In this document: positions 37,450 to 46,343 of the stretch, piece by piece
How the letters are laid out: each line of letters opens with the position of its first letter
How positions within the stretch are numbered: position 1 is the stretch's first letter
Assembly (NCBI RefSeq): GCF_900188315.1
Contig: NZ_LT897781.1
Coordinates: forward strand, 2,604,001 to 2,668,000
Length of the DNA: 64,000 nucleotides
DNA from: Marinobacter sp. es.042
GTDB taxonomy: Bacteria > Pseudomonadota > Gammaproteobacteria > Pseudomonadales > Oleiphilaceae
Direction of reading: 5' to 3'
Program-made: the position numbers and the translations under genes
The notes under the pieces: model-generated
What the model was told of the DNA's origin: nothing
The model's input: the letters and a program-made list of their open reading frames with translations, nothing else
Databases searched by the model: none

Positions 37450-38571
37450 TCAGTCATCCTGAATGGAAAGCTTGTCGACGGAAGACGAGAGCTTGTCGGC
37501 TCCCTGGGCGTCAGCACCCAGCTTGATCATCAGGCGCAGATCGTTGGCAGAATCAGCATGAGCCAGGGCATCCTCGTAGGTAATCGAACCCTCCGCGTAC
37601 AGGTGATAAAGCGCCTGGTCAAAGGTCTGCATGCCGGATTCGTTGGATTTGGCCATCAGTTCCTTCAAACGATGCACCTCACCTTTACGAATCAGGTCTG
37701 ACACCAGAGGGGTATTGATCAGCACCTCAATAACCGCCTTGCGGCCCTTGCCGTCTGGCGTTGGCACCAGCTGCTGGGCGACGATCGCCTTGAGGTTCAG
37801 GGACAGGTCCATCCAGATCTGGTTGTGCTGTTCCGGCGGGAAGAACTGGATGATCCGGTCCAGCGCCTGGTTGGCGTTGTTGGCGTGCAGGGTGGCCAGA
37901 CACAGGTGACCGGTCTCGGCGAATTGCACGGAATATTCCATGGTCTGCCGGGTACGAACCTCACCAATCAGAATAACGTCTGGTGCCTGGCGCAGGGTGT
38001 TCTTGAGGGCTACTTCGAAGCTCTCGGTATCAATGCCCACCTCGCGCTGGGTGACGATACAACCCTGATGCTGGTGCACGAATTCGATCGGGTCTTCGAT
38101 GGAAATGATGTGGCCACGGCTGTTGCGGTTGCGATGCCCGAGCATGGCCGCCAGGGACGTCGACTTACCGGTACCGGTAGCGCCCACGAACATGATCAGG
38201 CCACGCTTGGTCATGGCCAGTTCCTTGATTACCTCCGGCAACGACAGATCGTCGATTTGCGGAATCTTTACCTCGATCCGACGCAGCACCATGCCGCACA
38301 GGTTGCGCTGGAAAAAGGCAGAAACCCGGAAACGGCCAATGCCACGGGCACTGATTGCAAAGTTACACTCATGGGTTTCCTCGAATTCAGCGCGCTGCTT
38401 GTCGTTCATGGCGCCGTAAACGAACTCCCTGGTCTGCTCCGGCGTCAACGCGTTCTTGGTGACCGGCAGAACCTTCCCGTTCACCTTCATGCTTGGCGGC
38501 ACACCCGCTGTAATAAACAGGTCCGAACCACCTTTTTCCACCATCAAACGAAGCAGTTTTTCGAATTCCAT
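37450..38571 (-). CDS. pilU: Type IV pilus retraction ATPase PilU
   Basis: A 373-residue AAA-like secretion ATPase of the PilT/PilU family, with Walker A (GATGTGKSTSLA), an Asp box (HIISIEDPIEFVH), the HAN variant (LATLHANNANQAL) of the His box, and a C-terminal extension beyond PilT length. In Pseudomonas PilU is an accessory of PilT in pilus retraction and twitching. It follows pilT by 42 bp. Confidence 0.93.
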   Translation of the reverse strand: MEFEKLLRLMVEKGGSDLFITAGVPPSMKVNGKVLPVTKNALTPEQTREFVYGAMNDKQRAEFEETHECNFAISARGIGRFRVSAFFQRNLCGMVLRRIEVKIPQIDDLSLPEVIKELAMTKRGLIMFVGATGTGKSTSLAAMLGHRNRNSRGHIISIEDPIEFVHQHQGCIVTQREVGIDTESFEVALKNTLRQAPDVILIGEVRTRQTMEYSVQFAETGHLCLATLHANNANQALDRIIQFFPPEQHNQIWMDLSLNLKAIVAQQLVPTPDGKGRKAVIEVLINTPLVSDLIRKGEVHRLKELMAKSNESGMQTFDQALYHLYAEGSITYEDALAHADSANDLRLMIKLGADAQGADKLSSSVDKLSIQDD

Positions 38572-38613
38572 TTTTCTACCTAATTTTCATTGTTCGGCGC
38601 CGAACGCACCGTG

Positions 38614-39648
38614 TCAGAAGTTATCCGGCATCTTGGCCTTGGCCCGCGCCGCTTCGCGGGAGATAAGCCCTTTTTGCAGCAGCCGCTCAAGGCACTGATC
38701 CAATGTCTGCATGCCGAGGGAACCGCCAGTCTGGATCGACGAATACATCTGCGCGATCTTGTCTTCCCGAATCAGATTCCGGATCGCAGACGTACCGATC
38801 ATGATCTCGTGCGCGGCAATACGGCCGCCACCCATTTTCTTCATCAGGGTCTGGGAAATAACCGCCTGCAGGGATTCAGACAGCATCGACCGCACCATGG
38901 ACTTTTCCTCTGCCGGGAAAACGTCGACCACACGGTCAATGGTTTTGGCCGCGGAGGTGGTGTGCAGGGTGCCGAATACAAGGTGGCCGGTCTCAGCCGC
39001 TGTCAGCGCCAGACGGATGGTTTCCAGATCCCGGAGCTCACCAACCAGGATGATGTCGGGGTCTTCCCGCAGGGCCGAGCGCAGTGCTTCGTTGAAGCCC
39101 AGAGTATCCCGGTGCACTTCCCGCTGGTTCACCAGGCATTTCTTTGAGTCATGTACGAATTCGATGGGGTCTTCAATCGTAAGAACGTGTTCGTAGCGGG
39201 TGTCGTTGATGTAATCGATCATCGCCGCCAGCGTGGTGGACTTACCCGAGCCCGTCGGGCCGGTCACCAGTACCAGACCACGAGGCACTGAAGACACGTC
39301 CTTGAACACCTGCCCCATACCCAGATCTTCCATGGTCAGTACTTTGGAAGGGATGGTCCGGAACACGGCGCCTGCGCCACGGTTCTGGTTAAAAGCGTTA
39401 ACACGGAAACGGGCGACACCCGGAACTTCGAAGGAGAAGTCGGTTTCCAGGAATTCCTCGTAGTCCTTACGCTGCTTGTCATTCATGATGTCGTAGATGA
39501 GCCCGTGGACTTCTTTGTGCTCCATGGGCGGCAGGTTGATGCGGCGTACATCACCATCAACACGAATCATCGGGGGCAAACCGGCAGAGAGGTGCAAGTC
39601 AGACGCACCCTGTTTCGCCGAAAAGGCAAGCAGTTCAGTAATATCCAT
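38614..39648 (-). CDS. pilT: Type IV pilus twitching motility ATPase PilT
   Basis: A 344-residue hexameric ATPase that powers pilus retraction, the same length as the P. aeruginosa protein. Walker A (GPTGSGKSTTLA), Walker B region (DPDIILVGELRDLET), the His box (FGTLHTTSAAKTIDRV), and the AIRNLIRE motif near the C-terminus are present. The start at 39648 (MDITELLAFSAKQGASD) is the family start. It is divergent from yggS, as in Pseudomonas. Confidence 0.97.
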   Translation of the reverse strand: MDITELLAFSAKQGASDLHLSAGLPPMIRVDGDVRRINLPPMEHKEVHGLIYDIMNDKQRKDYEEFLETDFSFEVPGVARFRVNAFNQNRGAGAVFRTIPSKVLTMEDLGMGQVFKDVSSVPRGLVLVTGPTGSGKSTTLAAMIDYINDTRYEHVLTIEDPIEFVHDSKKCLVNQREVHRDTLGFNEALRSALREDPDIILVGELRDLETIRLALTAAETGHLVFGTLHTTSAAKTIDRVVDVFPAEEKSMVRSMLSESLQAVISQTLMKKMGGGRIAAHEIMIGTSAIRNLIREDKIAQMYSSIQTGGSLGMQTLDQCLERLLQKGLISREAARAKAKMPDNF

Positions 39649-39745
39649 AGGAATCCTCGGAAGGCTTTTTCTTTTATCCCGGTAGCTTCCGCCCGGCGGG
39701 GCCCCGGCGCGGTTCACTTGGCATTTCAGTGACCTGCGGGTAACG

Positions 39746-39764
39746 TGTCACCGTACAAGTGACA
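39746..39764. promoter_or_regulatory. Dyad in the pilT/yggS intergenic region
   Basis: TGTCAC (39746-39751) and GTGACA (39759-39764) form a perfect 6-bp inverted repeat with a 7-bp spacer. A third GTGAC lies at 39729-39733. It could be a protein-binding operator, but it does not match the CRP/Vfr spacing. Confidence 0.3.
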
Positions 39765-39788
39765 GACCGAGCGTGGCATTCTCACACT

Positions 39789-40493
39789 ATGAGCAGCATA
39801 GCAGACAACATCGGGAGCGTAACCCGACGCATACAAAAAGCAACATTGCAGGCAGGCCGTGCGCCCGGGTCTGTGCATTTGCTCGCCGTCAGCAAAACCC
39901 GACCACCGGAAGACCTGCGGGAAGCCTTCGCTGCCGGGCAGCGGGCCTTCGGTGAGAACTACCTGCAGGAGGCCCTCGAGAAGATGGAGGCGCTTGCAGA
40001 TCTCGAGGGCGTCGACTGGCATTTCATCGGGCCGATCCAGTCCAACAAGACGCGACAGATGGCCTCCGCCTTTTCATGGGTGCACAGCGTCGACCGCCTC
40101 AAGATTGCCCGTCGCCTGAGCGAACAGCGCGATCCTGCGCTGCCGCCATTGAATATCTGTCTTCAGGTCAATATTAATGAGGAAGAGAGCAAATCCGGCT
40201 GCACTCTGGATGAACTGCCGGATCTGGTGGCCGAAATAGGCGATTTGCCGAACCTTAGCTTGCGAGGCCTCATGGCCATTCCGGATCCGGATCAGCCCGA
40301 AGCAGGATTGAGAGCCAGTTTCCGGAAACTTGCCAATACTCTGAAACAGCTGCGGTCAGACCATCCCGACGCCGGCCCACTCGACACACTGTCGATAGGC
40401 ATGTCCGGCGATCTGGAAGTCGCGATTGCGGAAGGCGCCACTTGGGTACGGGTCGGCACCGCCCTATTCGGCAAACGCCCAGTAAAGAGCTGA
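39789..40493 (+). CDS. yggS: YggS-family pyridoxal phosphate homeostasis protein
   Basis: A 234-residue single-domain TIM-barrel PLP protein (LLAVSKTRPPEDLREAF holds the PLP Lys; FGENYLQEA; HFIGPIQSNKTR). The family maintains free PLP and amino acid balance and has no known enzyme reaction. It leads the conserved yggS-proC-yggT cluster. ATG 39789 (MSSIADNIGS) is preferred to one ten codons upstream. Confidence 0.95.
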   Translation: MSSIADNIGSVTRRIQKATLQAGRAPGSVHLLAVSKTRPPEDLREAFAAGQRAFGENYLQEALEKMEALADLEGVDWHFIGPIQSNKTRQMASAFSWVHSVDRLKIARRLSEQRDPALPPLNICLQVNINEEESKSGCTLDELPDLVAEIGDLPNLSLRGLMAIPDPDQPEAGLRASFRKLANTLKQLRSDHPDAGPLDTLSIGMSGDLEVAIAEGATWVRVGTALFGKRPVKS

Positions 40494-40554
40494 ACCGGCC
40501 GGTTCCTGCTATGATCAGGGCCGGACGTTTAACCGATCAACCGGGGAGTTAACC

Positions 40555-41388
40555 TTGAGCACATCACCAACCATTTCTTTTATTGGCGCCGGCAACATGG
40601 CCAGCGCCATCATTGGCGGTATGCTGGATAACGGCTATAAGGCCGGCAATATTTGGGTCAGCGCGCCGGATGACGCGCACCTGCAGACAATCCGCAAGCG
40701 CTTTGGCGTTAGCGTCACCACAGACAACCGGTACTGCGCCCAGCAGGCTGACATGGTAGTTCTGGCGGTGAAACCCCAGGTCATGGCCGATGTCTGTCGC
40801 GACATTGCACCAGTGGTCCAGAACACTCGCCCGCTGATGGTATCCATCGCCGCCGGCCTGACAGCGGATACCCTCGACGGTTGGCTTGGTGGCGGCCTGC
40901 CGATGGTCCGGGTAATGCCCAATACACCGTCCCTGGTGGGCAAAGGGGCTGCAGGCCTGTTCGCCAACAAAGAAGTGAAAGACAAGCAGAAGAAGATGGT
41001 GGAATCGGTGTTCGAAAGCATCGGGTCAGCACTGTGGGTTGAGGACGAAAACCTGCTGCACGCGGTTACCGCTCTCTCCGGCAGCGGCCCCGCCTATTTC
41101 TTCCTGATGCTTGAGGCGCTTGAGGAAGCGGCCACCGAAGCCGGCATCGCCGCCGGAACCGCGAGGGAACTGGCTATCCAGACCATGGCCGGAGCCGCGG
41201 AAATGGCCGGTCGAAGCGAGCACGATCCCGGCCAGCTCAAGCGTAATGTGATGTCTCCTGGTGGAACCACCGAACAGGCCATCAACACGTTCGAGGAAGG
41301 TGGTATGCGCGATCTGGTAGCCAAAGCGTACAAGGCCGCCTTCAAGCGTTCGGAAGAAATGGCCAAAGAACTGGCAGGCAAACAGTAA
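40555..41388 (+). CDS. proC: Pyrroline-5-carboxylate reductase
   Basis: Last step of proline synthesis. The 277-residue protein has the N-terminal NADP-binding motif FIGAGNMASAIIGG and the C-terminal family signature around LKRNVMSPGGTT. The start is TTG at 40555, supported by GGGGAG six bases upstream and by the absence of a better ATG. It lies 61 bp after yggS. Confidence 0.96.
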   Translation: MSTSPTISFIGAGNMASAIIGGMLDNGYKAGNIWVSAPDDAHLQTIRKRFGVSVTTDNRYCAQQADMVVLAVKPQVMADVCRDIAPVVQNTRPLMVSIAAGLTADTLDGWLGGGLPMVRVMPNTPSLVGKGAAGLFANKEVKDKQKKMVESVFESIGSALWVEDENLLHAVTALSGSGPAYFFLMLEALEEAATEAGIAAGTARELAIQTMAGAAEMAGRSEHDPGQLKRNVMSPGGTTEQAINTFEEGGMRDLVAKAYKAAFKRSEEMAKELAGKQ

Positions 41389-41410
41389 CCGATAACGGAG
41401 ACACGGCTTC

Positions 41411-41995
41411 ATGCTGGCAGATATTCTGATTACCATCCTGCTCATCGCATCCACCTTTTACCTGACCATTGTGCTGCTTCGGTTCCTGCTTCAACTGGCC
41501 AGGGCCGACTTCTACAATCCCATCACTCAATTCGTGGTCAAGGCCACCAATCCACCACTACGCCCGCTACAGCGTGTTATTCCTGGCCTGGGCGGTTTCG
41601 ATGGAGCTTCGCTGGTTCTTGCAGTCATCATTCAGGCCATCACCTTCTTCCTGATTCTGGTGGCGCTGAACGGCGGCATTCCGGCCATAAATCCGATTAC
41701 GCTGGTGGTGTGGGCGGTACTGAACGTACTGGACCTGATCGTGAAGATCTATTTCTGGTCGGTGATTGCAGTGGTGGTTGTCAGTTGGATCGCGCCGGGC
41801 AGCGGCCATCCGGCCATCCAGCTGGTCGCCCAGATCACCGAGCCGGTCATGCGCCCGGTGCGCAACATCATGCCCTCCATGGGCGGCCTGGACCTGTCAC
41901 CCATCATCGTTTTCCTGATTCTGAACGTGATCTCAGTGGTGATTGAACACATGAAAATGGCGGCAGGTCTCGGCTCTATCGGGCTCGGTATGTAA
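41411..41995 (+). CDS. yggT: YggT-family integral membrane protein
   Basis: A 194-residue inner-membrane protein with two YggT repeats. Each has hydrophobic segments (about residues 5-25, 70-90, 95-115 and 160-180) and a NPxTxxVxKATNP-like loop. The family has been linked to osmotic and cell-division functions but has no defined mechanism. It starts 22 bp after proC and is probably in the same transcript. Confidence 0.92.
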   Translation: MLADILITILLIASTFYLTIVLLRFLLQLARADFYNPITQFVVKATNPPLRPLQRVIPGLGGFDGASLVLAVIIQAITFFLILVALNGGIPAINPITLVVWAVLNVLDLIVKIYFWSVIAVVVVSWIAPGSGHPAIQLVAQITEPVMRPVRNIMPSMGGLDLSPIIVFLILNVISVVIEHMKMAAGLGSIGLGM

Positions 41996-42050
41996 ACCCC
42001 GTCTCAAATATACACTTTGTAACACTTAGCCACGAAATCCATCATTCCCG

Positions 42051-42087
42051 AGCTGCAAAGTCATGTGACTGATTTTGCAGCTTTTTT
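42051..42087 (+). terminator. Terminator after yggT
   Basis: AGCTGCAAA (42051-42059) pairs with TTTGCAGCT (42074-42082), with an inner AGTCA/TGACT stem, followed by a T-run. It ends the yggS-proC-yggT unit before the dynamin gene. The rest of 42088-42238 is AT-rich and may hold the dynamin promoter, but no clear match was found. Confidence 0.8.
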
Positions 42088-42238
42088 ATTGAATTTCCGG
42101 CAAGTTTGGCCATTTCCTCCACGCCAGCCCAGCCACAAACTTATAAATAACAGGATAGTATTACCGGTAATTAATCCGTCACCCGTGAGCACCCCGTTCT
42201 GACCGGGATACCAGGAAGTCGCGCAGAAGGAAAATCCG

Positions 42239-44203
42239 ATGAACCAACAGGGAACTCTGTCGCAGCAGGTAGAGGCTTATCACAACTGGAAAAAAGAGCT
42301 GATCCGCCAGATCGGCAGGTATCGGTTGTGGCTGCAGGACAACAATCTGTTCTCCGACGATGTCAGCACCCGCATACGCCACGGGCTGGAGCTGCTCATT
42401 GAGGATGAACTGACCATTGCGTTTGTCGGCGAATACTCCCGCGGTAAAACCGAACTGATCAACGCCCTGTTCTTCTCCGAGTATGGCCAGCGCATGCTGC
42501 CGTCCCAGGCGGGGCGCACGACCATGTGCCCCACCGAGCTGTTCTTCGATCGCAGCGCCAATGAAAACTACCTGCTCCTGCTCCCCATCGAGACCCGAAA
42601 CGGCGACCTGTCCCTGCAGCAATTGCGCAAGCAGCCGGAACGCTGGGTTAAACATGAACTGGATGAGCGCGACCCGGAAATCATGCGGGAGGTGCTGGCC
42701 GAAGTTGCGCGAGTTAAGAGCGTACCGCCGGATGAGGCGCGGAAGCTCGGCTTCGACGAAGATATGCTGGAGCATGACCGCAACAACCCCGGTAACGTTC
42801 TGGTGCCAGCCTGGCGGAATGCCCAGATCAGCATTCGTCACCCCCTGTTCGAGCGCGGCCTGCGGATCCTCGATACGCCGGGCCTGAATGCCCTTGGCTC
42901 CGAGCCGGAACTGACCATCAGCATGCTGCCCCGCGCCCATGCGGTGATCTTCGTGCTGAGTGCCGACACCGGTGTGACCGCCAGCGACATGACCATCTGG
43001 AAAGAGCACATCGACACCCAGCACGCCGATCATCGCGCCGGCCGCTTTGCCGTGCTGAACAAGATCGACGTGCTCTGGGATGACCTCCAGGGCGAGCGCC
43101 ACACCAACGAGGCGATTGAGCGGGTGCGCGGTTACACGGCCGACCACCTGGGCATGCGCCAGCACGATGTTATCCCGGTTTCTGCCAAGCAGGGGCTGGT
43201 CGCAAGGGTGAAGAAAGACAACGACCTGTTTGAGCGTTCCAATATCAATCAGCTTGAGCAGCTGATCATCCAGCGCATCCTCATGCACAAGGAACAGCTG
43301 ATCACCCAGAGTCTGATCAACGACCTGCTGGGCATGCTCCAGAACAGCCAGGCAGCCATGCAGTACCGCCTCGAATCCCTGGAGGAAGAACTCCAGGCGT
43401 GCGCGGGCGTTACCATGGACAAGGCAGCGCTGGGCCGCCTCGCAGAACGCGCCCAGAAAGACTACGACTTTTACTACAAGAAGCTGATAACCCTGCGCTC
43501 CAGCCGTCGCCTCATGGACTCCCAGGGCGACCTGCTGAAGAAGCTGGTGAGCGAAGACCGCTTCGAAGCCCATGCGGAACATGTACGTACCAGTATGTCG
43601 AAGAGCTGGACCACTGCCGGGATGAACCGCGCCATGGATCAGTTTTTCGAACTGCTTGAAAGCGACTTGACCAACCTTCTGAGCGAAGGGCACCTGGCCG
43701 AAAAAATGGTGGGCGCGATTTACCGTCGCTATAACGAAGACAACCGGGCCCGTCACCTTGAGCCCATCCCGCTGCGGGCCGGGCGCCATGTCATTGCCAT
43801 CCGCGAGTTGCGCAAGAAAGCGAGACGCTTCCGCATCAGTCCGAAGAATTTGCTCACCGAGCAGTCGGTTCTGGTTCGCCGTTTTTTCAATGTCATGGTG
43901 GGCGAAGCCCGCACCCTGCATGCCCGTGTACGCCAGGACGTTGAGCGCTGGCCATCGGAAGCCCTGCTACCGATCATGCAGTATTCCATGGAGCAGAAGC
44001 AGCTTCTGGAGCACCAGATCCGGCGCCTTCGCGATATGGTCCGCAACGACAAGGACAGCCGCACCGAGCGCCTGCGCCTGACCAACACCATTGCCGACCT
44101 GCGCAGGCAACTGGAACTGGCCGACGCGATGCAGCGCCAGATCCGCAAACCGGCCCCCACCCTGATCCAGCAAAAAGTGGTGAACATCTCCGGCGCCGTG
44201 TAG
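42239..44203 (+). CDS. Dynamin-family GTPase (bacterial dynamin-like protein)
   Basis: A 654-residue GTPase. G1 is GEYSRGKT (residues 64-71), the G2 region is near Thr94-95 (GRTTMCPTE), G3 is DTPG (212-215) and G4 is NKID (274-277). About 100 residues are inserted between G2 and G3. C-terminal regions near 365-400 and 590-640 predict coiled coil. Bacterial dynamins remodel membranes in stress, division or phage defence; the role here is unknown. No transmembrane segment is obvious. AAGGA lies seven bases upstream of the start. The gene sits between yggT and metX, interrupting an otherwise conserved order, and its stop codon was rebuilt by the element at 44203. Confidence 0.9.
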   Translation: MNQQGTLSQQVEAYHNWKKELIRQIGRYRLWLQDNNLFSDDVSTRIRHGLELLIEDELTIAFVGEYSRGKTELINALFFSEYGQRMLPSQAGRTTMCPTELFFDRSANENYLLLLPIETRNGDLSLQQLRKQPERWVKHELDERDPEIMREVLAEVARVKSVPPDEARKLGFDEDMLEHDRNNPGNVLVPAWRNAQISIRHPLFERGLRILDTPGLNALGSEPELTISMLPRAHAVIFVLSADTGVTASDMTIWKEHIDTQHADHRAGRFAVLNKIDVLWDDLQGERHTNEAIERVRGYTADHLGMRQHDVIPVSAKQGLVARVKKDNDLFERSNINQLEQLIIQRILMHKEQLITQSLINDLLGMLQNSQAAMQYRLESLEEELQACAGVTMDKAALGRLAERAQKDYDFYYKKLITLRSSRRLMDSQGDLLKKLVSEDRFEAHAEHVRTSMSKSWTTAGMNRAMDQFFELLESDLTNLLSEGHLAEKMVGAIYRRYNEDNRARHLEPIPLRAGRHVIAIRELRKKARRFRISPKNLLTEQSVLVRRFFNVMVGEARTLHARVRQDVERWPSEALLPIMQYSMEQKQLLEHQIRRLRDMVRNDKDSRTERLRLTNTIADLRRQLELADAMQRQIRKPAPTLIQQKVVNISGAV

Positions 44204-44466
44204 TGTCCCGTCTGGCTCATGCCTTAACCTACTGAGCTTCTGAAAAGCCGAAGGGCTAGGCGTACTGGTGAAGATTTGGTGGTTCCAAATCGAGACAGCA
44301 GAACGACGCCATTCGGCTTTTCAGATGCTCCCGAAGGGCTTGCCTCTGAGAACTCTGAATCTGCGTTGCCAGCCTTTGATGTGGAACCACCACATCTGCA
44401 GACTGGCGCCTAGCTCAGAATTCTCAGAGGCAAGCAGTAGATTAAGGCATGAGCCATACGGGACAC
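44203..44466. mobile_element. 264-bp palindromic MITE-like element with TA target duplication
   Basis: Terminal inverted repeats of 29 bp (44203-44231 and 44438-44466, two mismatches) begin GTGTCCCGT and end ACGGGACAC, flanked by TA on both sides (44201-44202 and 44467-44468). TA duplication is typical of IS630/Tc1-mariner transposition. Inside, two inverted half-elements each fold: CTGAAAAGCCGAA/TTCGGCTTTTCAG (44240-44252, 44312-44324) around GATTTGG-TGGTT-CCAAATC, and a 15-bp stem (44338-44352, 44421-44435) around GATGTGG-AACCA-CCACATC. The two loops, TGGTT and AACCA, are complementary. There is no transposase gene, so movement would need one supplied in trans. Confidence 0.8.
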
Positions 44467-44468
44467 TA

Positions 44469-44533
44469 AGCCCAGCAAGCGCGACCATTCAGGCGGTTGC
44501 AGCCATCACGCCCCGGCTTTAAACTGCTGGGCT
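44469..44533 (+). other. Long-range stem upstream of metX
   Basis: AGCCCAGCA (44469-44477) pairs with TGCTGGGCT (44525-44533), enclosing GCGACC/GGTTGC. It lies 64 bp before metX and starts directly after the MITE-like element. It does not match a known SAM or SAH riboswitch that I can recognise. It may be a leader structure or the remains of a terminator. Confidence 0.35.
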
Positions 44534-44596
44534 GGCGATGGCTTTGTCATTGCTTTTCCAGACACTTACGGATCGAACCAGGAACCATTCGCGCCG

Positions 44597-45745
44597 ATGC
44601 CTGATACCCTGCCTGCGGATTCTGTCGGGATTGTCTCCCCGCAGACCTATCATTTCGACGCTCCCATCGATCTGGCCTGCGGCCAGTCCCTGGAAAACTA
44701 TGACCTGGTGGTGGAAACCTACGGCACCCTGAATGCCGACGCCAGCAATGCCGTTCTTATCTGCCATGCCTTGAGCGGCCACCACCACGCTGCCGGCTAC
44801 CACTCTGCCGAGGATCGCAAACCCGGCTGGTGGGACAGCTGTATCGGCCCCGGGAAACCCATCGATACCGATCGTTTTTTCGTTGTCAGCCTGAACAATC
44901 TGGGCGGCTGCCACGGCAGCACCGGCCCCAACAGCATCAATCCCGAAACCGGAAAGTCCTTTGGCCCGGAGTTTCCGGTTATCACCGTCGGCGACTGGGT
45001 CAAGAGTCAGGCGCTGCTGGCAGATCGGCTCGGCATTCAATGCTGGGCCGCCGTTGTTGGCGGTTCCCTCGGCGGCATGCAGGCCCTGCAGTGGAGCCTG
45101 GACTACCCCGATCGCCTTCGGCATGCGGTGGTGATTGCGTCCACTCCGCGATTGACCGCCCAGAATATTGCCTTCAATGAAGTGGCACGCCAGGCAATAA
45201 CCTCTGATCGGGAGTTTCACGACGGGCGCTATTACGACTTTAATACGGTTCCCAGGCGTGGTCTTATGCTGGCGCGGATGGTTGGCCATATCACGTACCT
45301 GTCTGATGCCTCCATGGGCGAGAAATTTGGCCGCGAACTCCGTGACCAGGCTTATAAGTTTGGTTATGACGCGGAGTTCCAGGTCGAAAGCTACCTCCGC
45401 TATCAGGGCGAGCGCTTTTCCGAATCGTTTGACGCCAACACCTACCTGCTGATGACCCGTGCCCTGGACTACTTTGATCCGGCCTACGAATTTGGCGGCG
45501 ACCTCTCGAAAGCACTGGCAGCGGCCAGTTGCGAATACCTGGTGTTGTCATTCAGCACCGACTGGCGCTTCACGCCGGCCCGCTCGGAAGAAATGGTCAA
45601 TGCCATGATTGGCGCGCGCAGGAAGGTCAGCTACGCCGAGGTGGACGCACCCTGGGGACACGACGCGTTTCTGATTCCGACCCCGCGTTACACTGACATC
45701 TTTAACGCCTATATGGACCGGGTAGCACGGGAGGTCGGCGCATGA
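44597..45745 (+). CDS. metX: Homoserine O-acyltransferase MetX
   Basis: Activates homoserine for methionine synthesis. The 382-residue alpha/beta hydrolase has the nucleophile elbow GGSLGGMQ near residue 157, the Asp in STDWRFTP, and the His in WGHDAFL. Whether it uses acetyl-CoA or succinyl-CoA cannot be told; MetX proteins of Pseudomonas have been reported to use succinyl-CoA. It overlaps metW by 4 bp (ATGA), and the metX-metW-DUF4426-rdgB-hemW order matches Pseudomonas. Confidence 0.96.
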   Translation: MPDTLPADSVGIVSPQTYHFDAPIDLACGQSLENYDLVVETYGTLNADASNAVLICHALSGHHHAAGYHSAEDRKPGWWDSCIGPGKPIDTDRFFVVSLNNLGGCHGSTGPNSINPETGKSFGPEFPVITVGDWVKSQALLADRLGIQCWAAVVGGSLGGMQALQWSLDYPDRLRHAVVIASTPRLTAQNIAFNEVARQAITSDREFHDGRYYDFNTVPRRGLMLARMVGHITYLSDASMGEKFGRELRDQAYKFGYDAEFQVESYLRYQGERFSESFDANTYLLMTRALDYFDPAYEFGGDLSKALAAASCEYLVLSFSTDWRFTPARSEEMVNAMIGARRKVSYAEVDAPWGHDAFLIPTPRYTDIFNAYMDRVAREVGA

Positions 45746-46341
45746 GACCGGATCTCGAAATCATCCAGCAGTGGGTTCAGCCCGGCCACCATGTTCTGGA
45801 CCTGGGCTGTGGCGATGGCACTCTTCTTGATTTCCTCCAGCGGGAACGGGGTGCCAGTGGCTTCGGCCTGGAGATAAACCCGGACCACATCACCGCCTGC
45901 ATGGGCCGTGGAGTGGCGGTTATCGAACAGAACCTGGACACCCAGGGGCTGGGGAACTTTGAAGATGGCAGTTTCGATATTGTTCTGATGACCCAGGCGC
46001 TTCAGGCGGTCCGGCGTCCTGACAGGGTACTGGATGAAATGCTGCGGGTTGGCAGCGAAGGCATCGTGACCTTCCCCAACTTTGCCCATTGGCGATTGCG
46101 CTGGGGACTGACTTTGAGCGGTCGTATGCCCGAATCCGAGGCACTGCCGTATAAATGGTATAACACGCCCAACATAAGGTTGTGCACCTTCAAGGATTTT
46201 GAGGCACTGTGCCGTCAGAAAGGCATCAGGATCAAAAGCCGCCGGGTGGTTGACGGCCAGCACCAGAACAGCTGGCTGGCTCGTCTCTGGCCGAACTTGT
46301 TGGGCGAAATTGCCATTTACCGAATCACACGGGAGACCTAG
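45742..46341 (+). CDS. metW: MetW, methionine biosynthesis methyltransferase-fold protein
   Basis: A 199-residue protein with a class I SAM-binding motif ([15 protein letters not shown] near residue 20). MetW is needed with MetX for efficient homoserine acylation in several proteobacteria, and its own reaction is not defined. It overlaps metX by the ATGA junction, which indicates translational coupling. Confidence 0.95.
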   Translation: MRPDLEIIQQWVQPGHHVLDLGCGDGTLLDFLQRERGASGFGLEINPDHITACMGRGVAVIEQNLDTQGLGNFEDGSFDIVLMTQALQAVRRPDRVLDEMLRVGSEGIVTFPNFAHWRLRWGLTLSGRMPESEALPYKWYNTPNIRLCTFKDFEALCRQKGIRIKSRRVVDGQHQNSWLARLWPNLLGEIAIYRITRET

Positions 46342-46343
46342 CA

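Noticed and set aside
42179..43921. A 580-codon open frame on the minus strand opposite the dynamin gene
   Set aside because: It mirrors the codon positions of the dynamin gene, has no recognisable domain and a low-complexity composition; it is a shadow of a high-GC coding sequence.
44469..44596. SAM or SAH riboswitch before metX
   Set aside because: Only one long-range stem is visible and no conserved core of these riboswitches could be recognised.
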